NCBI GenBank assembly: GCA_963402885.1
Contig: OY727099.1
Coordinates: 5,816,001-5,880,000, forward strand
DNA: 64,000 nt
Direction: 5' to 3'
DNA from: Antedon bifida
Lineage: Eukaryota > Echinodermata > Crinoidea > Comatulida > Antedonidae
Shown here: positions 38,298 to 50,594 of the stretch, piece after piece
How the letters are laid out: each line of letters starts with the position of its first letter
Position numbering within the stretch: the stretch's first letter is position 1
Position numbers and translations under genes: made by a program
The notes under the pieces: generated by a model
What the model was told of the DNA's origin: nothing
The model's input: only the letters and a program-made list of their open reading frames with translations
Database searches by the model: none

Positions 38298-41093
38298 GTA
38301 GAGCCAGCTGTTATTACTGTATAGCATGATTCTAAAATGTTGCTTGGCCTATTACCTATTGCATGATCACCAAATATTCCAGGAATAAAAAATCTATATA
38401 ACTATATATTTTATACTTCCGTATTTTGTTTGAATGCATATATAGCCTGCACTTTTATTTATTCATGATATGCTATTATAATATATAAAAGAAATCAATT
38501 GTAAAAATAAGCTAAATAACATATAATTCTGTCATTTTTGCACACATTTTTATATACTGCACAGATGTATTGATTAACCTATTTCTTGAAATGTGATTAG
38601 GAAATAAAGGTCAAGTGTTAACCTCTTTTCACACCTAGATTTACAAAATTGATTCCTATTGATGGTTGTCAATCAATCGTACAATCAAATACTAATAATT
38701 CAACTTTGTTTTCAATCATATGTTGTGTTTAGTTTAAACTAGTTAAAACATAGCTTTCTAGTACAAATAAGTGACTATATTTTATTAAATAATTATGATG
38801 ATTATAGTGTAAATGGAAAGTATTTCACGTTTTTTTATACCAATAAAAAACGCATGAAGCTTAGGTTGAACATTAAATTGAATTAGGTTTATTATTCAGT
38901 TGCATGACGAAGAAAAAAAATCTGTTTGAAGTGTAGTTCACATAGATATATTTGAGTTTATACCTCAAAGAAAACTCCATATAACAGGCATATTAACAGG
39001 GGTGGGGGAGGGGGAAGGAAACATATTTGCTGATACTTCCAGTTGTTAACTGAACTAGTTTGTTTAACTTCAAAATGTTGCATTCTGTTTATGAGATATG
39101 GAGAATTAATGGTGCATGGATGTAATGCAACCTGTAAGATGCCATAGCATAGTGTATGTACCATACTTGCATGTTACCATTATAATTAACAAGGCAGCAC
39201 TGTGAAAGAGCATACCCCTAAAACATAGTTAACCATATTTGTTTGTTATAAATAATGGGTAATATGCATCCATGTGCCAGGGCAGAGCTGTCGAAGAACC
39301 TTCTGAGATATCTTTAAGTTTGATTCTCACTTGGACAAAAGAACGTAAACGTTCCGCAAGTAATTTGACCAATCATGATAGACCACCTCACTTGCGATGT
39401 GCATACGCATGTGCATTGTGCATATGCCATTGCGTTGTGTCTCATACCCCTTTTACATCAAAAGTACGCCACAGTGTTTTGATGTGAAAGGTACCTAAGC
39501 GGCAAACAAGCAGAGACAAATGGAAAAACAAACTTGGTTAAAACATAACCCACTTTTGAGGATGTGATAATTACTAAATTGCTGCAAGTTTTTGCTTACA
39601 TTTCTAGTAAAATTTGACAGCAAATAATATAAGAAGTACATTATGTATTAGTAGAATAGATGTATCAATTTTTATTTGTATCAACCTTTAGATGAATGTT
39701 TTGTAGGTTTGTTTATATGTTTGTACATTATGTATGTTTATTGTCTAATTGTGTGTATTATATATGTTTATGTCTTAAGCTCTGTCTACATTATCAAACT
39801 TTATGTGACAAAAAAAGTGATGGGCCCATATATGGACATGCTGATGTCATATCACTACCATATTTGTGGATATCACTACAGTATTTGGGTACATCACACT
39901 TTTTTGTCAAACTAGTTTGATAGTGTAGACAGAGCTTAATACACATACTATTAATGTGTGATAACATAATAATATTGCCTGTAGTTATCTGATGTTTATG
40001 TATTATTAACACATTCACTGCCATCTTTGTAAACATTTCTGACAACATTAATTACGATACAAAGTAAATTTTCTCCCGTGAGATGTCATTGTTTTGTCAT
40101 TATGATCATGTTGCGTACATCATTACGGTGGCACGTAGGTAAGAAATGTTCTCAAAATAGTTCATAGACTAATTAAGCCCCGTCACTCACGAAGATGCGA
40201 TTAAACTTATTATGGATGTGCATTAAAATGACAGAATTTTCAACCAACTGGGTAATTTTATTCTGAACAAACAGTTGTTCTGTCACATGTTATTGGAAAC
40301 GTCATGTAACATACCAATAAAGTTACCGTTTATGACCAAGAACAATCCCATGTTCGAGTATAATCCCACCCCACCCCCTTAATTTAGGATAAATTCTGGC
40401 ACAAATTTTGTATACAGTATAAATTCGTACAACAATATATTTTCTCCCTTCATTAATATCTGGCTTACAAAATAAGTTGAATCATTTAAGAGGCTCGCGT
40501 CACAAGATATGTACTGTAAGCATACTGATGACAGTGACTGTGTTTACCATACATAAATACAGTATGTTTATATGTGTGTGTGTATACATAAATGTTTGTA
40601 CTATATGTTTGCACTGATTATGTTTGTATTATGAATACTTGACTAACGAATGGTAGTAGTTTAGGTGCTTTAATGACAATAATATAATGACAATAACAAA
40701 TTAATACTGTACTTTATCATTCATTGAAATTCTTTTGATCTAATAATAACTAATAAATAAAATGTTATTTTTATAATTACCAAATATTTATATTAATGAA
40801 ATTATATAATGTTATAGTATTTGTTCTTATTCAAAATGTAACATTTTATAAACTAGAAAATGCATTTTTACTAACACAACTAAAAAGAAAATATTTAATT
40901 TTTTTTAATGAAGTGGAGAAGTGGGTATATAGGCATGCTGGTTATTAACCAAGTATACATGTGCATTGGAATAGATAAACTTGACAAATTCATAATACGT
41001 CTAAAGCCTTTTAGGCCCAGACTGAGGAGTAATATGCCCCATTGTTGTATTAATCATTGTGAAAATATGATTTATTATGTTTGAAATTCTCAG
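38298..41093 (+). other. Liprin-alpha intron 11
   Basis: 2.8 kb. Holds a full MITE-A copy (39775-39939) and, at 39280-39490, a GC-richer stretch that looks like part of an unidentified repeat. The rest is AT-rich. Confidence 0.7.
39775..39939. mobile_element. MITE-A copy 14
   Basis: Full length; TTAAGC at the left end mirrored by GCTTAA at the right end. Confidence 0.9.
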
Positions 41094-41227
41094 GGCAATT
41101 ATAGAGGAGAAAGCCAAGAGGAATTTAGGCCGATTCGTTGTGAATCTAGTCCTCCCGTTTCACCAAAACAAGACCATCCAGAAAAAGGTGCAACGTTAAC
41201 GGTTGACGTTGACGAGGAGCAACGAAG
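41094..41227 (+). CDS. PPFIA: Liprin-alpha coding exon 12 (residues 763-807)
   Basis: Encodes GNYRGESQEEFRPIRCESSP and PVSPKQDH, where IRCESSPPVSPK aligns with the vertebrate IKCETSPPPTPR motif. Ends DEEQRR with the last codon split in phase 2. CTCAG acceptor, GTATGT donor. Confidence 0.92.
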
Positions 41228-42360
41228 GTATGTGTCTTTTTTAGTTCCTTTGTTATAAACTTTAAACAGTAATAGAAAAGGCACACATTCATTTTACTTT
41301 ATACAAAAAAACAAGAGTCTTGTATAAAGACATAGTATCTAGCCTGTTTCTCAATTGGGTACAGTAGTCTTTTCGTGCCTAACTTACCTGGATAAACCGA
41401 AAAATGCCATATTCTCCTTGAAGAGTGAGCTATACTCGAAAAGTAGAAAATTCATTGAACACCCATCTCCATAAATGGTACAGTCAAATTTGATAAAATA
41501 GAGTTCAAGAAACATTCTAATTAAGCACAACGATTTATTGTTACATTACTTACTTCATTAAACCAGATATTGGAGGAAATTTCCCTGCATGTAATTACCC
41601 CAGTTTCTTCCATTGGATCTTATACAAGATGCAATAAATCTCTGGTTTGTTTATTGTTGTCTACGAAAACTGTCTAATTAACATATTCACTTCGATTGTA
41701 GAGCAATTATAAATTTAGAATGACTGTTTACATTTCCATTGGTATGTTCTATTAAATGCTTTCTTAGATCTATGATCCATAGTATATTTTATTGAAATAA
41801 CTATGTCATATTTGAGATATTCTGCATGTAGCGTAGGAGTATACATTCCTATTTCACACATGCCAGAACTTGTATGTCTATTTACACCTAAGGTTTTTTT
41901 TTTAAATTTTTTATGTTCATTATGATTACTGTGAAATAAGATGCAATTTTATTTTTGTTTATCTTCTCCATCTATACATACAGTACACAAACTGTAGCAC
42001 CAACATAATAGGCCTAAGCCCCAGTGGGTGATCAGTGTTATGATGCAAGTTTAGTTATTCCAAATGCGCTGTTACCCACAGACAAATAATGAACGTAAAG
42101 CTAGTGTAACTAAGTGGCAAAGTTCTTGTTACGTACGGTATTTCTGTATGAGAGATTAAAGAGCTTTTGCCAACAAACACCAGTTGATGCTAGCATACAA
42201 AAATAAAACAGGGTTGGTTGGTAAGCTTTCAACCTGACAGAGGCCTTTCACAACCCTGTGGCCTGTACAGGGATTGTTCCCTTTTCTTCTAACCACCGCA
42301 CCTTTATTTCGTGTGGCTACGGCACTGTAAAACTATGACAATTTGTATCAGAAACACTGC

Positions 42361-42663
42361 TACTCCTGTGTGAAAAGATATGTTCTATCTGAGATATAAA
42401 CCAGACATAAATACCAGAATCATTGTTATTGTGTGTTGTGGGTACCCACTGGTACTCCTGTGTGAAAAGATTTTTTCTATCTTACAGTAGATATAAACCA
42501 GACACAAATACCAGAATCATTTTTATTGTGTCTTTTGGGTATCCATTGGTACTCCTGTGTGAACAGGTCTGTTCTATCTGAGATAAAAAAAAAAAAGAGA
42601 CACAGATACCAGAATCATTGTTATTGTGTGTGTTGGGTACCCACTGGTACTCATGTGTGAAAA
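42361..42663. repeat. Tandem array of about 95 bp period
   Basis: TACTCCTGTGTGAA recurs at 42361, 42453, 42550 and, as TACTCATG, 42648; ACCAGAATCATTGTTATTGT is shared between units. Confidence 0.88.
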
Positions 42664-43192
42664 TATTCATCATCTATGTACGTGTGAAGGCATAAAATAG
42701 TACACTGTTTCCAACTTACAATCAATCTTTAACCCATGTGTCTTGGTACCGCAATCACAATGTCTGCGCCATCTGCTCCCAATTTACTGAGAATAGAACA
42801 CAGGCTAATAGGATCAATAGTTTTGTCAGATACGTCGATACTTGTTCCAGTTATTTCAAGATGTACAACTGGAGAGTTTAGCAGCTGGGGGTAAAACAGT
42901 CGCCCATGGGTTTAAAGAAATAAATCTTTCAAAGAAGTTACCATTGTACTGGAAAAAACTCAAGTTACAGAATTATTTTATGTCTTATTTCATTATAAAC
43001 ATTATATGCTGATATAAAGTTTGCAGTAAATAAATAAAAAGGAAAATAAATAAATAGATATACATATATAATGCACATAAGTTGGTGGTCTCTCTCACGC
43101 AAAGGCAGTGCATATGTCAACTTCAGTCAAAGACGGCAAATAAACAAAAACAAGAAGTACCACATATTTATAGTTCTGAAAAGAACTGTTGA

Positions 43193-43244
43193 GTTTCTCG
43201 ACGTTTCAATCAATATACTTTGATCGTCCTCAGAAGTGAGAAAC
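43193..43244 (-). ncRNA. Hammerhead-ribozyme-like core, minus strand
   Basis: On the minus strand: GTTTCTC, ACTT, CTGAGGA, C, stem II GATCAA/TTGATT with an AGTATA loop, GAAAC, GTC, GAGAAAC. The outer GTTTCTC and GAGAAAC are perfectly complementary (stem I), and GAAACGTC has the ACGT palindrome typical of Penelope-type hammerheads. Deviations are the 4-nt spacer ACTT and an unpaired C before stem II. Confidence 0.45.
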
Positions 43245-44489
43245 ATTATATTTAGTGGGATAACTATTTCTTATAAATTTTTTTTTATACTGATTTGGAC
43301 CGAGCAGACCGAAGAATTATTATAACAACATGAGACATTTTATATTTTAGTTTGGTTGTTACACTTTATTTTTCTTCAGAAGTAATGTTAGATCAATCAT
43401 GTTATATTTTGTAGCATTTTAAAGCCAGTGTTGCCCAATCATATTACAGATCATGGATCTCCATGGTAAATATTATTACTCCATCTAACACTAACACTCG
43501 ATGTGCATCTGTTCACTTGTCAATCAATAATCAATGGTAATCAATAATAATCAATCACCTCAGTTTTTTTTCCTGTAGAAAACTTTATTTACATTATTTA
43601 TTTTTTCCTGTGGAATTATAATAATTTTGAAGCTCCAATGTGTCTCTGCATCAAGAAACTAAATTATTTATTTTTATCCTGAAATGTTTTTTTTTTTTAT
43701 TTTATCTCACCAAAGTTTGATGTCTTGTAGTAGAGTTTAAAGAACAATTAATAAATTATTTAAAATATCATAATATTTAAATCATAATTATATCTCATAG
43801 AAATTAAATATATGCCGATATCATTTGCTACTTCTCTTGATAGTAATAATAATAATTTATTTGAAATCTATGCAGAGTTGATTTCACAAATATTTTAACT
43901 AATAAATATAATAAACAAAAAATTAAGTGATGAAAATAATAAATAAATAAATAAAAATATTTTTAGAAAATAATATCATTAATTTAAACTATGTAAATTA
44001 TTATTTATTGATTGACAAGTTTGTATAGAAGTTTTATATCCATTTTTTTATTTTGGTTTAACTGTAAAAATTAATCAAGGACCTACCACTGTAATAATAG
44101 TAATTTTGCCCAGTTCAACGGTCGACAGTGAGCACAGCAAAATTGCACGAGTTTGTGTAGCATTCGAGTATATGTTGGTCATATTTACGAAATGTGTTGC
44201 AAGTTGTCATGCAATTTAACAAAAACACCAAGCATGTGGTGACTAAGTGGTTACCGGGATTAAAAATTGAAGTTTGTCGAGTTTGCGACACATTCCATCT
44301 AAAGGTCGCATATTTTGTTGTCTTAACATGAGTCTACAATTGTTTGGTTTATATTTTGATTCTTATAGCATTTATTAATTTCATCAATATTTATATAATT
44401 TATTTACTTTTTTTTACCCAATTGCACTTTGCAAGTTTTACCACTTTTATTAATCTTTCAATTTATCATTATTAACTTACAGTATCATG

Positions 44490-44584
44490 TAAAGCTCTGT
44501 CTACACTATCAAACTAGTTTGTGATGTGCCCAAATACGGTAGTGATGTGCCCAAATATAAATTTGATAGTGTAGACAGAGCTTC
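44490..44584. mobile_element. MITE-A copy 15 (95-bp deletion derivative)
   Basis: Perfect termini but only a short centre with two GTGATGTGCCCAAATA units. The termini are among the best preserved in the window. Confidence 0.88.
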
Positions 44585-44874
44585 AGATTGCATGAATAAA
44601 TCAAATTTGATTTATAGTTTCAGTCCTCTTGGAAAGAGTATTCATTGTTTTAACATTGATATCAGTTATTTAAATGTTTACTATTCTTCATATTTGTTTA
44701 GCATTACAATTCATAAAAGAGTAATTACATTTTCTAATACAGTAATAATGTTTTAATGATCTTTTGAATTTATTCAAGTTCAAGTCTTTATATTTATTAT
44801 TGATATAGATTCTAGATTTCACTTCTTTCAGATAAATCACCATTCACTCCTTTTAAAATATTTCCTTAAATTTC

Positions 44875-45040
44875 TTAAGCCCTGTCAACACTATCAAACT
44901 TTTTGTGACAAAAAAATATGATGTGCTGATATATAGACATGATGATGTTACATCACTACCATATTTTGGCATATCGCTACCATATTTGGGCAAATCACTT
45001 TTTTTGTCAAACTAGTTTGATAGTGTAGACAGAGCTTTAA
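44875..45040. mobile_element. MITE-A copy 16
   Basis: Full length with two internal units; right terminus intact. Confidence 0.9.
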
Positions 45041-45253
45041 GCAATTTTTTCTCTTTTGGCAACAGGTTTATCATCACTTTATAGCATCAACACATTCACA
45101 TCAATTTACAGGGAAATAGCAATAGTATAAATACTTCCTTAGCGACAGATGTATTCTTCTTTGTAGTTTATTGTCTTTAAACATACCAAGGAAAATGAAT
45201 TTCCATTTTAAGTGGACCAATAAAATTTCGTGAATCTTGAACCACTTTGTGTA

Positions 45254-45433
45254 TTAAGCTCTCTCTACACTATCAAACCAGTTTGAAAAAAAAAAGGGTG
45301 ATGTGCCCAAATATGGTAGTGATATGCCCAAATATGGTAGTGATATGCCTAAATATGGTAGAGATATGACATCATCATGTCCATATATCACAGTTTTTGT
45401 CACATAACGTTTGATAGTGTAGACAGAGCTTTA
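45254..45433. mobile_element. MITE-A copy 17 (inverted, three internal units)
   Basis: Opposite orientation, with three consecutive AAATATGGTAGTGATATGCC-type units, the most in the window. Ends about 60 bp before exon 13. Confidence 0.9.
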
Positions 45434-45493
45434 TACACTACTACGGTTTTTTCTTCTAATTCGTTAATAATTTTGCTTGCTTTTTTTTTAAAG

Positions 45494-45678
45494 GGACTCG
45501 TTTGGAAGTGACACAAACACACCAAGTCCACACAGTAGTACAAACAGTAGTCAAGACTCACTAACTAAACATCCAAAGAAGCCTTCAGGTCTCAAGGGTT
45601 CCCTCGGTAGGTTCTTCGGCAAAAAGGAGAAAACCCTGCGGAGAGTCAGAGATGCCGGTAAAGATTCCGTGGGACAAG
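45494..45678 (+). CDS. PPFIA: Liprin-alpha coding exon 13 (residues 807-869)
   Basis: Encodes TNSSQDSLTKHPKKPSGLKG then SLGRFFGKKEK, the counterpart of the vertebrate ANSSQDSLHKAPKKKGIKSS and IGRLFGKKEK block. The basic GR-FFGKKEK motif is a family signature. Ends in phase 1 at a GTAACC donor. Confidence 0.95.
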
Positions 45679-46778
45679 GTAACCAACAGAAACCACACCT
45701 GTACCATCTTCTATGTAGCAAAAGAACTTGGCATATTATTATTATTATTTACTCTTATAAATACTTTTTTTTTAATTCCTTGCTTAAAAAATGCCTTCTT
45801 GCATGAAATTATTAGGGACTTTTGATTTGCATGGCACGACGACAAAGATGACGAAGCAAAGCAATAGATCGTTAAGAAAGATAATACAGTAATTGCATGT
45901 CAACAACCCAATTCCTTCCCTGGCAACCCGTTCTAAAAGTGCCTGTGGCTCATCTTGTCTTTGGCGTTACGCCAAGTAATCGTAAAGACCCTGTATTAGG
46001 TAATAATCTACCATCGTAATAGATTTTTCTATGATTGCATGAAAGCAAATAATTCCTATCTTTTTTTTTTTTTTCATTAATTTTGATTTATTCTCGTGCT
46101 TGGTTCTTTTTCTACATGCGGGTGACAGATGATGATATTTATAAAAAAAAGATTCATTCCATGACAAAAAAAATAACAAAAACATTGCATTTTAAGATAG
46201 TATCCACTTTTACATGGCTTAGTTTCACATGATAGCAGCACAAGGGATACAACTTGGGTATGCTAGCAGATCAGATTGGGTCTCTCCTCCTCAGCCATCC
46301 CTGACCCGTCTCTTTCTCTCTGCCTGTATGTCATTTCTTGCTGGTTGCAAGACAGGTCTGTTCTGTTTGTTTCTTTTAAAATGTTAATAGTTTTGTCATT
46401 TATGTAATATTACATAATGTAATAATTATAAAAAGAATTTAGGTCTAAAAAATGTTCTTAATTTAAATTTTGTGAAGATTATAATGCTATAAAGCTAAAC
46501 CAGTTTAGAAATTATGATTATCAACTTTTTATTTTTAATTTAAGACCAATTAAATTGTTATAAATCACATTTTTATATTTTGGCAATTTTTCGAAATATA
46601 GTATTTTGACGATTTAATTTCAATCTTTATATTACATTGGTAACTACAAATTGATTCTTTAAATTTTATTAAACCTTTTTTTAATTGGAAATAATTAAAT
46701 TTAATAATATCTTAGAATAATGATTCTTTTGTTTAATGTGTGTTTGAACTTATTATTTATTCCACTTTGTTTTTACAG
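45679..46778 (+). other. Liprin-alpha intron 13
   Basis: 1.1 kb. AT-rich except for a pyrimidine-rich block at 46281-46356 that has splice-like ends but would shift the frame. No mobile element recognised. Confidence 0.65.
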
Positions 46779-46805
46779 CAAATAGGCTATGGCACCAATT
46801 TCAAG
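46779..46805 (+). CDS. PPFIA: Candidate 27-nt microexon of liprin-alpha
   Basis: Between a good T-rich TTTTTACAG acceptor and a GTAGAT donor lies a 27-nt stretch that keeps phase 1/1 and inserts ANRLWHQFQ directly after the exon 13 end. Exons 13 and 15 also join in frame without it, so it would be a cassette microexon. Such short in-frame exons are common in neuronal genes. No homologous segment is known to me, so this rests only on splice signals and frame. Confidence 0.45.
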
Positions 46806-47084
46806 GTAGATTTGTCGACGCCCAAACCTTCACAAATTATTTTTTCTTTTATTTTGTTTCTTTCCTCTTTCGTACCTTGCTTTTAAATTTTTCATCACGT
46901 TTTTCCTAAGCTTTCCTCTTTCAAATTTTCCCCACAAACGATGGAAATAAAATTCTAGCTCTAGTGTTATTGTTCTATGTTGCATTGTTATTATATAAAC
47001 ACAGCACGGGTTTGAAAAAATTACGGAAAGCCATTTGCACTTGGGATCGAAGGTAGTAAAACAGAATATTTAGTTTTTATGTTA

Positions 47085-47760
47085 AGATTTTAACAGTGTA
47101 CTAGATAGATGCTTGTATCCTACCCGTCACAGTATAGAATTTTATTTTAACTATGTTAATTTAAAAGCTAATGTATAAGCATAGTCCTGGTTCTGGCATA
47201 GGACCAATGGTTTTTAACTCAGTGCCTCCTAAGCCTCGTATTAATGGAAGATGTTAAGAGTAATAGTGTAGTTGATAGATACATGCCTGTATCCTATCCC
47301 TTACAGTATAGCATTTCTTATTTAACTATGTATAGTATATTTATTAAACTCAACTATAGGCATAAGTCCTGGTTCTGGCACAAGACCATGGGTTTTTAAC
47401 TCATCAAAACAGTGCCGCCTAAGCCTCATATATTAAGATTTTAAGAGTAACAGTGTACTAGATAGATCTGCCTGTATCCTATCCCTTACAGTATATAATT
47501 TTCTATTTAACTACAGTATGTCAATTTAAAAGCTAAAATATAGGCATATATTGTCCTGGTTTTTGAACAGGACCATGGGTTTTTAATGCATCAAAACAGT
47601 GCCGCCTAAGCCTCATATATTAAGATGTTAAGAGTAATAATGTAATAGACAGATGCCTTATGTAGCCTCTCCGTATCCCTTATAGCATTTCCCATTTAAC
47701 ATTTGTTAATATAAAATCCATCTAGGCACTGTCCTGGCTCTAGCACAGGGTTTACTTATA
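47085..47760. repeat. Four-copy tandem array, about 175-200 bp period
   Basis: CTGTATCCTATCCCTTACAG, GTCCTGGTTCTGGCA and GTGCCGCCTAAGCCTC recur in order in successive units (47114, 47289, 47473, 47673), increasingly diverged. Confidence 0.88.
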
Positions 47761-47777
47761 ATCAAAAATAGTGCCAC

Positions 47778-47990
47778 CACCTGATGGACCTGTAGCTTGA
47801 TGAAAATAGGCTTTCCTTCCAATCCCGCGGTTCAAGTCCAATCCTGACTTAGTGCCAGTACCTTGTACTATTTCTACTCCACTCCCGCCTAGTACTTGGT
47901 TTAGAAAACATAGTTTAGTTTCCCATATTGCAAGTAACGAGTCTGCAACATGGAATGTCATTAAAACAAGGCTGAATAAAAAAAAAGTTC
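47778..47990 (+). mobile_element. tRNA-derived SINE (family SINE-A), older copy
   Basis: Shares CTGTAGCTTG, CTTTCCTTCCAATC, GGTTCAAGTCCAATCCTGAC, TAGTGCCAG, ACTCCACTCC and ACTTGGTTTA, in order, with the copy at 50236. Confidence 0.65.
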
Positions 47991-49049
47991 TGGTGAAATA
48001 TAGCCATAGTACAATACTGTACATACTTGCTTCTAAAATAACAACAGTTGTGCCTGTATCAATGTTATAGAAATAGTTTAATATATCCAACCACTGTGTA
48101 AAAGATTTTAAGAAAAGAAGGGTTGTGAATATTACTTGAAACTGAAAGCTTTACAGCATATGAACAACTTACCACCATTTATAGATATTTATAATAATAA
48201 TAATAATATATTTATGTAGTGAAACTTCGAAGCGCTAAAAGAAGAAAGAGTAAAAGAAAAAACAAAAAGCTAGCTTATGTTTAAAATGGTGGCAGATATA
48301 TCCTTTATAAACTACTGTACCATCATTACAGTTAACAACAAGTGAAGAAAAGCTGTTAAGTTGTTTTAAAATAAAACATTGAAAATTTTGTGTATGGGAT
48401 TTGTTTTCTATAGCAATCAACCAATCGCTAAATCAATCAATTAGCCCATTACAAAATAAATATATTTAGCAAATCTGTAATATGTTCATTACATTATTTC
48501 TTTGTCTGGATATAATCCAATACATTAGATCTTAACTTTATAAGTTAATTAGATTATTATAATTTCACCCTTTAAAGGTACAGTACCATATGTAGATTTC
48601 TTAAAAACAATTGTATTGTACTAGAAGAATTATAGCATGATTTCCATCCCATACTTTATAACTCGCATTCTTAGACAAAATGACATTGCCTTGTGCTAAC
48701 AATAGCTTTGTTTGCATTCTAGATGCTTCACTCTGTACATTGTGTAAAATGCATATTATAAACTAATTCTTGTTATTAATAGTAGGCTTTTATCAATTTT
48801 TTTTTCATACATCAATTTATTCAATGTTTTTTCACTGTTTTGAGTTTCCAAGCTTTTACTGTGTAAAGTATGTTATATATTTTTTATGTATAGGTGAATT
48901 AAGAATTTCAAGTTTTAATTAATGTTTTTATATATTTGAATATGGTATATTATTCAATTCCTATAGTTAAATACTAGGATATTTCCCTGTTTTCACTACC
49001 TTTGTCATTTATGTGCATGTTTCATAGATAGATGTTTACAGGTTGTCCC

Positions 49050-49520
49050 CTTTTACAGATGTCATGATCTTTCAATCCATGGGGTATGGTTCTATCCATT
49101 TTTTCAATCATTTCCATTGGAAACACAGTTGGTCCATAGTTCATCTGAGCTACCCATGATTACAGCCTTTTCTTTGGTTTATCTGTATCTACAAAACATG
49201 GTCTATTCCATTTTTTCAACCTTTTCCATCGGGAGCATTGTTGGTCCATAGTTTGTCTGAGCTACCCATGGTTACTTTTTCATTGGGAATACACTTTATT
49301 ATCTCAATTTTCAAACTTTTCCATTGGGAAGATAAGTGGTCCTTAGTTTAGCCATAGTTATATTCCACTTTTTCCATTTGTAATACAGCTCATATATATT
49401 TCCCGGTCACATTATTTCTAGCCTATTTGCAACTTTTCCATTGGGACCCGCCATGGTACACAGTTAACAGGTAGCCATTGTTTAATTTGTCCAAACTTTT
49501 CCATTGGTACGATTATCACA
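49050..49520. repeat. Degenerate tandem array with TTTTCCATTGG
   Basis: Words such as CTTTTCCATTGGGA, GGTCCATAGTT and GAGCTACCCATG recur at irregular spacing of roughly 60-125 bp, indicating an old tandem expansion. Confidence 0.65.
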
Positions 49521-50235
49521 TTTGGGAGTGTCTGTATCTGCTAGCATACATTTTCACAAAGATAATACTGTACATTCAACATTCATAAAATCAATAAGAA
49601 AAAATTTAACAGAATTATGTTACTATATGTGGGGAGTTTTATATAAAAAAGGAAGAATATAGTTTAAAGAGAATGTGCCGGTAGCCTCCTTCATCTTCAT
49701 ATTAATATTATTACATCAGAATACCACATTTGGGTGAATGTACAACACCAATAGCCACAGTTCATAACAGTATTTTCATGAAAGGGTTTTCAATTACTCC
49801 CCTATACATGAATAAATACATATACAATTAGTAATGACATGTAATTATACAACATGACTGAATGCAATATAGAATGTCTTAGAACAAAACATGACGCAAA
49901 CAAACTAGAATGTTACGTATGTAACAGCATTATGTTATTTTTTTCATTGATAAATGAATCTCGAATCAATATTTATTATCGACAATATATCACATTTTAT
50001 TCATTGGGCATAGAATACATATCTTATGTTATGTGTGTAAAAGAAATAAATTACATTCAAGCAAAACATGCCTAAAAAAAATGATATAATAAATATAAGC
50101 AGTACATAGTTCAATAATAATATTACAGCAATACAAACATACTCTTTATATTACAATACATTTTATACTTATTTGTTTAATGTAATGGTGTAATAAGGAG
50201 AAATTTAAAACTTATCCAATATGGCAACCGCAAAG

Positions 50236-50465
50236 TAGTGGAGTTGTAGCTTGGTGGTTAACATGCTTGCCTTCCAATCTCAAGGTCCGGGGTTCAATCC
50301 TGACCTAGTGCCAGGGTTGTGAATCCCTACTCTTTCAACTCCACTCCCTCAAATGAGACTTGGTTTATAAGCACGATAAATTATAAAATAGTTTATCCAT
50401 CCTGTAATTGGCGAGTTACTCACTGTTGGATGCGTATGAAATAAAAAAATAAATTTTAATAAAAA
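50236..50465 (+). mobile_element. tRNA-derived SINE (family SINE-A), younger copy
   Basis: The head has GTAGCTTGGTGGTTAACATG (A box-like) and GGGGTTCAATCCTGAC (B box). Its body includes ACTCCACTCC and ACTTGGTTTA, and it ends in an A/T-rich tail. A decayed copy with the same order of motifs lies at 47778-47990. The tail ends about 30 bp before the exon 15 acceptor. Confidence 0.7.
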
Positions 50466-50494
50466 TATAATAATCTCTCTTGACTTGATTTTAG

Positions 50495-50594
50495 CTCATT
50501 ATTTAGAGGCTGAAAGTTCGGCACAAGATCAGCATGGCGTGGGAATAGGACTTGGTACTAGGCAACAAGACTTTGATCGTAGGAAGAAAAAGAA
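50495..50594 (+). CDS. PPFIA: Liprin-alpha coding exon 15 (residues 879-911)
   Basis: Reads AHYLEAESSAQDQHGVGIGL then GTRQQDFDRRKKK, aligning with the vertebrate FMETEAAAQESLGLGKLGTQ and the basic DRRLKKKHELL stretch. Enters in phase 1 and leaves in phase 2 at GTAAGT. Confidence 0.93.

Larger units (their letters stand above)
41228..45493 (+). other. Liprin-alpha intron 12
   Basis: 4.3 kb. Contains a relic of the 15224 repeat (about 41370-41415), a tandem array of about 95 bp period (42361-42663), a hammerhead-like motif on the minus strand (43193-43244) and three MITE-A copies (44490, 44875, 45254). The rest is AT-rich. Confidence 0.75.
46806..50494 (+). other. Liprin-alpha intron 14
   Basis: 3.7 kb. 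Contains a four-copy tandem array (47085-47760), an old SINE-A copy (47778-47990), a degenerate tandem array (49050-49520) and a fresher SINE-A copy (50236-50465) lying directly against the next acceptor. The remainder is AT-rich. Confidence 0.75.

Noticed and set aside
39272-39487. Open stretch GRAVEEPSEISLSL... in intron 11
   Set aside because: The acceptor is weak, the frame runs into low-complexity Cys/His-rich sequence, no donor in phase was found, and it looks like part of a dispersed repeat.
46281-46356. Pyrimidine-rich block with acceptor- and donor-like ends in intron 13
   Set aside because: About 61 nt, so inclusion would shift the reading frame between exons 13 and 15; a poison exon cannot be excluded but is not supported.
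50251-50310. Possible tRNA gene
   Set aside because: Boxes A and B are present but the acceptor stem does not pair and a SINE body follows; same for 52095-52172 and 58071-58145.
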